Source: Methylacidiphilales bacterium
GTDB lineage: Bacteria; Verrucomicrobiota; Verrucomicrobiia; Methylacidiphilales; UBA1321
DNA: 57,808 bases
Direction of reading: 5' to 3'
Assembly: GCA_021272315.1 (NCBI GenBank)
Contig: JAJSLI010000082.1
Location: 1-57,808 of the forward strand
Position numbers and translations under genes: made by a program. Under the pieces are notes generated by a model that saw nothing but the letters and a program-made list of their open reading frames with translations, searched no databases and was not told the DNA's origin. Below, piece after piece: positions 52,097 to 57,808 of this stretch (within the stretch, counting starts at the first letter, position 1; every line of letters starts with the position of its first letter).

Positions 52097-53161
52097 ATGG
52101 CGAATGATATGAAGATCGATTTGGATGACATTCGCATTCGAGCAGTTGAGCCACTTTATACCCCAAGGCAGATCAAGGAGGATTTGCCGGTATCCACAGA
52201 AATTGCTTCGACGGTGGCCGCCAGTCGAAAACACATCACGGAGATCATTCAAGGGGAGGACCATCGTTTTCTCGGTATTGTGGGGCCTTGTTCCATTCAC
52301 GATCCTCGGGAAGGCTTGGTTTATGCCCGGAAGCTGGCCCAACTCCGTCTCCAGGTGGAGGACGTCATATTTTTGGTCATGCGCGTCTATTTTGAAAAGC
52401 CGCGCACCACAGTGGGCTGGAAAGGACTTGTCACCGACCCGGATCTGAACGGTTCCGACGATATCGCCAAGGGATTGAAAATGGCGCGGACTTTTCTTCT
52501 GGAAGTCGGGCGTCTGGGGCTGCCTGCCGCCACCGAATTTCTCGATCCAATCGTGCCTCAATATATCGCGGATCTTGTTTCCTGGGCGGCGATTGGCGCG
52601 CGGACCACGGAATCCCAAACCCATCGTGAAATGTCGAGCGGCCTTTCGATGCCGGTCGGTTTCAAGAATGGCACGGATGGCGATTTTCAAACTGCGCTGG
52701 ACGCCATGCTGTCATCCGGGTCTCCGCATTCATTTCTGGGGATCTCTCAGCAAGGTTTGGCCAGCATTATTCGCACGCAAGGGCATACGACCACGCATCT
52801 CGTGCTCCGGGGAGGACGTGACGGTCCCAACTGCGATCCGGCCACGATGCTTGAGGCTTTGCAAAAGATGGACAAAGTCGGCCTGAATCCCAAGCTTCTG
52901 GTTGATTGCAGCCATGGTAACTCGAAGAAGCAAGCCCTGGCTCAATTGCAAGTTTGGGAAGCGATTTTAAAATTCCATAAGGACACAGAGCCACGGGTTT
53001 TTGGCGCAATGCTGGAGTCATTTTTGGAAACGGGCCGACAGGATTTGCATCCTGGTAAGTCACCTCTTCCCGGCCTTTCCATAACGGATGCATGCTTGGG
53101 TTGGAGCGAAACGGAGCAATTGATTTTGAAAAGCGCGGATGCCTTGCGCAAGCAAGGTTGA
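52097..53161 (+). CDS. aroG: 3-deoxy-7-phosphoheptulonate synthase (class I)
   Basis: 354 residues. Condenses PEP and erythrose 4-phosphate in the first step of aromatic amino acid synthesis. Motifs of class I AroFGH enzymes: LGIVGPCSIHDP, VYFEKPRTTVGWKGL, GARTTESQTHREMSSGLSMP, VGFKNGTDGDF, and VDCSHGNSKK. The N-terminal ~50 residues resemble the feedback-inhibition region. Preceded by a GGAGG site. Isozyme type (Phe-, Tyr- or Trp-sensitive) cannot be determined. Confidence 0.93.
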   Translation: MANDMKIDLDDIRIRAVEPLYTPRQIKEDLPVSTEIASTVAASRKHITEIIQGEDHRFLGIVGPCSIHDPREGLVYARKLAQLRLQVEDVIFLVMRVYFEKPRTTVGWKGLVTDPDLNGSDDIAKGLKMARTFLLEVGRLGLPAATEFLDPIVPQYIADLVSWAAIGARTTESQTHREMSSGLSMPVGFKNGTDGDFQTALDAMLSSGSPHSFLGISQQGLASIIRTQGHTTTHLVLRGGRDGPNCDPATMLEALQKMDKVGLNPKLLVDCSHGNSKKQALAQLQVWEAILKFHKDTEPRVFGAMLESFLETGRQDLHPGKSPLPGLSITDACLGWSETEQLILKSADALRKQG

Positions 53162-53348
53162 GCTTGCAAATAGAGCTCGGGAATCTTCCCCCATGCGGAC
53201 ATACCCGTCCCAATCCGGCCGCGCCCAATGGATAAACTCGGATTCCATTAAGAGGGATTCCCGCGAGGCAATCTCGTTTTCATGTTTCATGAAATAAGCA
53301 AGCCTCGGCACGACCTTGTCGATTTGAAAACACAGCCTAAGTTCCCTC

Positions 53349-54362
53349 ATGAAACTTTTTGAAATCCGTGAGTCGTTCGGGTTGGAAAATCTAAAGCTGG
53401 CCGAGCGGCCAACGCCGGAACCGGCGGCGGACGAGGTGGTGGTGCAAATCCGGGCCACATCCTTAAATTTCAGGGACCTGCTTGTCGTTCAGGGAAAATA
53501 CAATCCGCGGATGAAGCTGCCCCGGGTGCCTCTCTCGGACGGTGCGGGCGAGGTGACCTCGGTCGGGGCGGGAGTCTCGACCTGGAAGACGGGAGATCGG
53601 GTGGTAATTCCCTTCATGCCTGCCTGGCTGGAGGGGGAACTCGACGAAGGAAAAGCCGGGAGCGCGCTGGGCGGCGCAGTGGACGGGGTGTTGAGCGAGT
53701 TTGTCGTCGTGCGGGCCGGGGCACTACTGCCCGCGCCGGAACATTTAAGTTTCGAAGAGGCGGCAACGCTGCCGTGCGCGGCGGTGACAGCGTGGAACGG
53801 GTTGTTTGTCTCCGGAAACCTGCAGCCGGGACAGACCTTGCTTTTGCAGGGAACCGGCGGGGTTTCTCTTTTCGGACTGCAATTCGGAAAGGCCGCGGGC
53901 GCAAAAGTCGTGCTAATTTCAAGCAGCGACGAGAAATTGAAACGCGCGCGCGCCTTGGGTGCAGACGAGACGATCAATTACCGCGCCGAGCCGGACTGGG
54001 AAAAGCGGGTGCTCGCGGTGACCGGCGGACGCGGAGTCGACCTGACGTTGGAAGTCGGGGGCGCAGGCACGCTTTCAAAAACCTTGCGGGCGACGCGCTA
54101 CAGCGGCCACGTAAGCCTGATCGGCGTCCTCTCCGGCATCGCGGGCGATGTGCAAACGGGGCACATCCTGCATAAGGCGATCACGGTGCGTGGAATTTAT
54201 GTCGGTTCGCGAGCGATGTTCGTCGACATGAATCGAACGATTTCGCAACACCAATTGAAACCGGTGATCGATCGAGCTTTCCCGTTCGAGTCGGCGCCCG
54301 AAGCCCTGCGACATCTCGAGTCAGCGCGGCATTTTGGAAAGATCGTGATCACAATCGGTTAG
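53349..54362 (+). CDS. Zinc-free MDR oxidoreductase (quinone oxidoreductase-like)
   Basis: 337 residues of the medium-chain dehydrogenase superfamily. The catalytic zinc Cys is replaced (ATSLNFRDLLVVQG, where zinc enzymes have a CGTD element) and no structural-zinc cysteine lobe exists. The NAD(P) site is LLLQGTGGVSLFGLQFGKAA, with VISSSDEKLKRARALGADE, followed by RGVDLTLEVGGAGTL. It most likely reduces a quinone or enone with NADPH. No operon partner is certain; acyltransferase 3 follows after about 95 bases. Confidence 0.87.
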   Translation: MKLFEIRESFGLENLKLAERPTPEPAADEVVVQIRATSLNFRDLLVVQGKYNPRMKLPRVPLSDGAGEVTSVGAGVSTWKTGDRVVIPFMPAWLEGELDEGKAGSALGGAVDGVLSEFVVVRAGALLPAPEHLSFEEAATLPCAAVTAWNGLFVSGNLQPGQTLLLQGTGGVSLFGLQFGKAAGAKVVLISSSDEKLKRARALGADETINYRAEPDWEKRVLAVTGGRGVDLTLEVGGAGTLSKTLRATRYSGHVSLIGVLSGIAGDVQTGHILHKAITVRGIYVGSRAMFVDMNRTISQHQLKPVIDRAFPFESAPEALRHLESARHFGKIVITIG

Positions 54363-54456
54363 AGTCTGGCCGTAGCCCAATGAAAATTAAGTGACGGCTT
54401 TCCGGGTTACGTCGTCTAAATCGGAACAGCACTTGCTTGGGTTCTCCATATCTTTC

Positions 54457-55641
54457 ATGACATCTTATCCTGCAATGGTTCCGGAAAAGGAATTTGACCG
54501 TTCACCGCAGGAAGGCCCCAAAGTTAAGTCCAGTTATCTACCGCATCTCGACGGCCTGCGCGCGCTCGCCATCCTGGGGGTGCTTTGCGAACATTTCGCG
54601 GTGCCGCTGCCGGACTTATTGCGTTGCGGGCCGCTGAGCGTCCGCTTTTTCTTCGTGCTGACCGGCTACTTCATCACGCTTTCCCTCTGGAAGGTGGAGA
54701 CACAGATGAAGCGTCCGGACGAAGGCGGGCTCATTCATCTCGGGCGTTACTTCCTCGGCCGGTTGTTACGAATCGGGCCGCCATTTTATCTTTCATTGTT
54801 GATCGGTGCCCTGTTCGGCATCGAGGAAGTACGGTCAAACTTTTTCTGGCTGGCCATCTTCCAGGCGAACAATTACATCGCCTATCTCGGGTACTGGCCC
54901 GACGCGATTTCCCATTACTGGTCGCTGGCGGTGCAGGAACAATTCTACCTGCTCTGGCCGATCGTGGTGCTGGCGATGCCAAGGAAATGGTTCATTCCGA
55001 CCGTCGTCGGCTTTATCCTCTTCGGACTGGTCTTTCGAATCGTCTGCATCGCGAACGAGGCGTCGACGATCACTCGCTGGGTGACGATTTTCGGGTGCAT
55101 CGACTCCTTCGCGGTGGGTGCGCTGGTGGCATGGCTGAAACGCTCGCGGCTGCTTGAAAAAATGCAGCACCTGCCGAAAATCGTGCTGTTCGCGCTGCCG
55201 TTAGTGGCATTTTCCTGTTTTTTCCTCGGACGCGCATTGATGACGCTGCCCGAGGGAAATATCTTTCTGGGTCTGACCGAATCGCTCGACGCGGTGTTTC
55301 TGGCGTGGCTGCTGGTGACGGCGCTGAATGGAATCAAAAGCCGATGCGGGCAGTTTTTGGGCTGGGCGCCGATGATCTACCTCGGAAAAATCAGCTACGG
55401 CGTCTATGTTTACCACGTTTTCATCATCGTCCTGGTTTCACCGCTGCTGGTTCCCTATGGCTTGGACGAAACCCATTATGCCGCAATCCGCATCCTGCTG
55501 CTGTTCATGCTGACCGTGATGATTTCATCCCTTTCGTGGCACTTCTTTGAGCGGCCCTTTCTCGCCTGGAAAGCAGCGCTGGCCAACCGCACCACCACAA
55601 CTCGTTCGGAATCGCCGGTCGGGACTTATGTGACGAACTGA
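54457..55641 (+). CDS. Acyltransferase 3 family membrane protein (OafA/YrhL-like)
   Basis: About 394 residues from ATG 54457; the frame opens at GTG 54391. About ten membrane helices. The N-terminal YLPHLDGLRALAILGVLCEH contains the conserved DGLRA and catalytic His, and RFFFVLTGYFITL follows; HYWSLAVQEQFYLLWP is a further hallmark. These enzymes O-acylate sugars of lipopolysaccharide, capsule or peptidoglycan using acyl-CoA. There is no SGNH domain, so it is the short form. Confidence 0.9.
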   Translation: MTSYPAMVPEKEFDRSPQEGPKVKSSYLPHLDGLRALAILGVLCEHFAVPLPDLLRCGPLSVRFFFVLTGYFITLSLWKVETQMKRPDEGGLIHLGRYFLGRLLRIGPPFYLSLLIGALFGIEEVRSNFFWLAIFQANNYIAYLGYWPDAISHYWSLAVQEQFYLLWPIVVLAMPRKWFIPTVVGFILFGLVFRIVCIANEASTITRWVTIFGCIDSFAVGALVAWLKRSRLLEKMQHLPKIVLFALPLVAFSCFFLGRALMTLPEGNIFLGLTESLDAVFLAWLLVTALNGIKSRCGQFLGWAPMIYLGKISYGVYVYHVFIIVLVSPLLVPYGLDETHYAAIRILLLFMLTVMISSLSWHFFERPFLAWKAALANRTTTTRSESPVGTYVTN

Positions 55642-55804
55642 CCGTTATAGCGGCTGCCTTCATGAAGTGAATCGTCGAGCCATCTCTCCCGACGATGGAG
55701 TAATCCGGGGATTTCTTGACCACGCTGAATCCGAGCACGACGGTGTAAAATTCAAGTGTCTCTTCCATGTCGGCCACGGCCAACATGGGGCTGATGCGCT
55801 TCAC
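55642..55804 (-). pseudogene. Truncated VOC (glyoxalase/bleomycin resistance) family gene
   Basis: From ATG 55804: MKRISPMLAVADMEETLEFY, then TVVLGFSVVKKSPDYSIVGR and IHFMKA. This is the first beta-alpha-beta-beta unit of a VOC domain. Homology stops after about 53 residues and the frame runs antisense into the acyltransferase 3 gene, so the second half of the domain is missing. Probably a 3'-truncated remnant. Confidence 0.6.
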
Positions 55805-55841
55805 TGTGTAAGATGGGGGTTTTTGTATCCACCTGTTTAGT

Positions 55842-55866
55842 AAAGAACCCCGGAGCGAGCTTCGGG
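55842..55866 (-). terminator. Candidate terminator of clpC
   Basis: On the minus strand, CCCGAAGCTCGCTCCGGGG followed by TTCTTT forms a short stem with a one-base mismatch, 22 bases past the clpC stop. The T-run is short; moderate support. Confidence 0.4.
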
Positions 55867-55888
55867 AAATTCAACCCTAAAGATTATA

Positions 55889-57808
55889 TTACGACGTAAC
55901 GGAGGCGGAAGTATCGGCGCCGACGGTGAAAGTGAGCGCCTTGTCCTTCTCGTCGACGACCACGAAGTCGCCGTTCTTGATCGTGCCGCGGAGAATTTCC
56001 TCAGCCATCGGATCCTCAAGGTGACGCTCAACAGCGCGGCGCAGGGGCCGGGCGCCGTAGGCGGGATCGTAGCCTTTCTCGATGAGGAAGGCGACGGCCC
56101 CGGGGGTCAGGCGGAACGTGATTTGGCGGGGCTTGAGCCGCGTCAGGACCTTGGCGACCTCAATGTCAACGATCTTGGTCAGGTCGTCGCGCGTCAGTGA
56201 GTGGAAGACAATGATGTCGTCGAGGCGGTTGAGGAACTCGGGCTTGAAGACCCGCTTGGCCTCGGCGAGCATTTTTTCCTTCATCTGTTCGTAGCTGTGC
56301 TCGTCGGTCTTGACCCCGAAGCCCATGACCATGTTCTTGCGCATGAGCTCGGCGCCGACGTTGGAGGTCATGATGATGATGGTGTTGCGGAAATCGACTT
56401 TGCGCCCGAGGCTGTCGGTGACCACGCCGTCCTCCAGAATCTGCAGGAGCAGGTTCCAGATGTCGGGGTGGGCCTTTTCGATTTCGTCGAAGAGCACGAC
56501 GCTGTAGGGGCGGCGACGGACTTTTTCGCTGAGCTGGCCGCCCTCCTCGTAACCAACATAGCCGGGAGGCGCACCAACCAGGCGGGAGACGTTGTGGGCG
56601 TCCATGTACTCGCTCATGTCGATCTGGATCAGCGCCGCCTCGTCGCCGAACATGTAATGGGCGAGAGTCTTGGCCAGGTGGGTCTTGCCCACGCCGGTCG
56701 GGCCGAGGAAAATGAACGAGCCGATGGGGCGCTTCGGATCCTTGAGATCGGCGCGGGAACGGCGCAGCGCCTTGCCCATGGCGTTGACGGCCTCGTCCTG
56801 GCCGATGACCTTGCCTTTGAGTTCCTCGGCGACGCGAAGCAGACGGTCCATGTCCTGCTGTTCCATGCGGGAGAGAGGGACGCCGGTCCATTTGGAGACG
56901 ATGTGGCGGATGTCCTCGTCGGTGACGAGCACTTCCTGCTCGTCGCGGCGCTGGCGCCATTCGGCGAGGACATTTTCGAGCTTGTCCTTGGCTTCCTTCT
57001 CGGAATCGCGCAGGGCGGCAGCCTTTTCAAAGTCCTGGGCCTTGATCGCGGCCTCTTTGCGGCCCTTGATCTCCTCGATCTCGGCCTCGATGCTTTTCAC
57101 GTCGGGCGGGCGCATGGTGGCGGCGATGCGGGCGCGCGAACCGGCTTCGTCCATGACGTCGATGGCCTTGTCGGGAAGAAAACGACCGGTGAGGTAACGG
57201 TCGGAAAGCTTGGCCGCGGCCTCGAGGGCTTCATCGGTCATCTTGGCTTTGTGATGGGCCTCGTACTTGGGCCTGAGGCCCTTGAGAATTTCAATCGATT
57301 CCTCAACACTGGGAGCCTCGACCATGACCTGCTGGAAGCGACGTTCGAGCGCTGAATCCTTTTCGATGTGCTTGCGAAATTCGTTGAGCGTGGTCGCGCC
57401 GATGCACTGGAGCTCACCGCGGGAAAGGGCCGGCTTGATGATGTTGGAGGCGTCCATCGCGCCCTCGGCGGACCCGGCGCCGACGATGGTGTGCAGCTCG
57501 TCGATGAAAAGAATGACGTTTTTGGCCTTGCGGATTTCCTCCATCACGGCCTTGATCCGTTCCTCGAACTGGCCGCGGTACTTGGTGCCGGCGACCATGA
57601 GCGCGAGATCGAGGGTGATGACCTTCTTGTCGCGAAGGAGTTCGGGCACGTTGCCGGCGGCAATTTCCTGGGCGAGTCCTTCGGCGATGGCCGTTTTGCC
57701 GACGCCGGCTTCACCGATAAGGACGGGATTGTTCTTGGTGCGGCGGCAGAGAATCTGGATCACGCGCTCGATTTCGCTTTTGCGTCCGATGACGGGGTCG
57801 AGTTCGCC
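55889..57808 (-). CDS. clpC: ATP-dependent Clp protease ATPase subunit ClpC (N-terminus outside window)
   Basis: 639 residues visible; the frame is open to the right edge ([20 protein letters not shown]... in frame from base 57808). First AAA+ module: [15 protein letters not shown] (Walker A) and [14 protein letters not shown] (Walker B). The middle region contains the UVR-like motif [20 protein letters not shown], which distinguishes ClpC from ClpB and ClpA. The second AAA+ module has [15 protein letters not shown] and [13 protein letters not shown]. The C-terminal FGARPL-like element is [17 protein letters not shown]. Acts with ClpP in protein quality control. Confidence 0.94.
   Translation of the reverse strand, partial: GELDPVIGRKSEIERVIQILCRRTKNNPVLIGEAGVGKTAIAEGLAQEIAAGNVPELLRDKKVITLDLALMVAGTKYRGQFEERIKAVMEEIRKAKNVILFIDELHTIVGAGSAEGAMDASNIIKPALSRGELQCIGATTLNEFRKHIEKDSALERRFQQVMVEAPSVEESIEILKGLRPKYEAHHKAKMTDEALEAAAKLSDRYLTGRFLPDKAIDVMDEAGSRARIAATMRPPDVKSIEAEIEEIKGRKEAAIKAQDFEKAAALRDSEKEAKDKLENVLAEWRQRRDEQEVLVTDEDIRHIVSKWTGVPLSRMEQQDMDRLLRVAEELKGKVIGQDEAVNAMGKALRRSRADLKDPKRPIGSFIFLGPTGVGKTHLAKTLAHYMFGDEAALIQIDMSEYMDAHNVSRLVGAPPGYVGYEEGGQLSEKVRRRPYSVVLFDEIEKAHPDIWNLLLQILEDGVVTDSLGRKVDFRNTIIIMTSNVGAELMRKNMVMGFGVKTDEHSYEQMKEKMLAEAKRVFKPEFLNRLDDIIVFHSLTRDDLTKIVDIEVAKVLTRLKPRQITFRLTPGAVAFLIEKGYDPAYGARPLRRAVERHLEDPMAEEILRGTIKNGDFVVVDEKDKALTFTVGADTSASVTS

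Overview
The window looks like a chromosomal segment from a GC-rich Gram-negative bacterium, most likely a member of the Verrucomicrobiota (Opitutae-like). The support is indirect: periplasmic glucan genes (opgG/opgH), a long plant/cyanobacterial-type IspH, a DUF2723 membrane glycosyltransferase, and a small protein family with an LNRRL...QNLSEW signature that I associate with Verrucomicrobiota. No rRNA, CRISPR array or intact transposase gene is visible. Two tRNAs (Glu-UUC and Ser-GGA) are present.

Layout. 0-6 kb: 3' end of adenosylhomocysteinase with a strong terminator, then a minus-strand series dgt > polyprenol-P-mannose synthase > DUF2723/GT117 protein, with a 273-bp double-hairpin element between dgt and the synthase. 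6-13 kb: a DICT-like protein, ispH, a SurA-N-like protein, pepA, an LNRRL-family protein whose frame runs antisense through pepA, an orphan ParD and a zinc-ribbon rhomboid protease. 13-19 kb: L,D-transpeptidase, a beta-propeller glycosidase-like protein, a hybrid histidine kinase, an FHA protein and a CHAD protein. 19-29 kb: a partly AT-richer surface-glycan island (GT-C membrane protein, TylF-type methyltransferase, GtrB-like GT2, radical SAM/SPASM, a second methyltransferase-like protein) followed by a three-gene set for polyprenyl-phosphoryl arabinose: HAD-UbiA fusion, DprE1-like oxidase and DprE2-like reductase. 29-34 kb: tRNA-Glu, ferredoxin, phosphofructokinase, metallo-beta-lactamase-fold hydrolase and GH1 glucosidase. 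34-38 kb: DUF433/DUF5615 toxin-antitoxin pair, a HicB-like protein, an RHS C-terminal tip cassette array with a candidate membrane immunity gene, a secreted protein and a PhyH dioxygenase. 38-43 kb: a glycosyltransferase-PHP fusion, an orphan addiction-module antitoxin, nadA and tRNA-Ser. 43-52 kb: an osmoregulated periplasmic glucan operon with two opgG paralogues, a GH3 glucosidase, a small membrane protein and opgH. 52-58 kb: DAHP synthase, a zinc-free MDR oxidoreductase, acyltransferase 3, a truncated VOC gene and the 3' part of clpC.

Main themes: envelope glycan assembly through polyprenyl-phosphate sugars (mannose and probably arabinose donors, GT-C acceptor enzymes, OPGs), solitary antitoxin remnants, and an unusual family of about 275-bp non-coding elements built from two hairpins inside terminal inverted repeats. 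In the two clear copies the hairpin stems differ in sequence while the loops are conserved, and both copies sit exactly against a stop codon.
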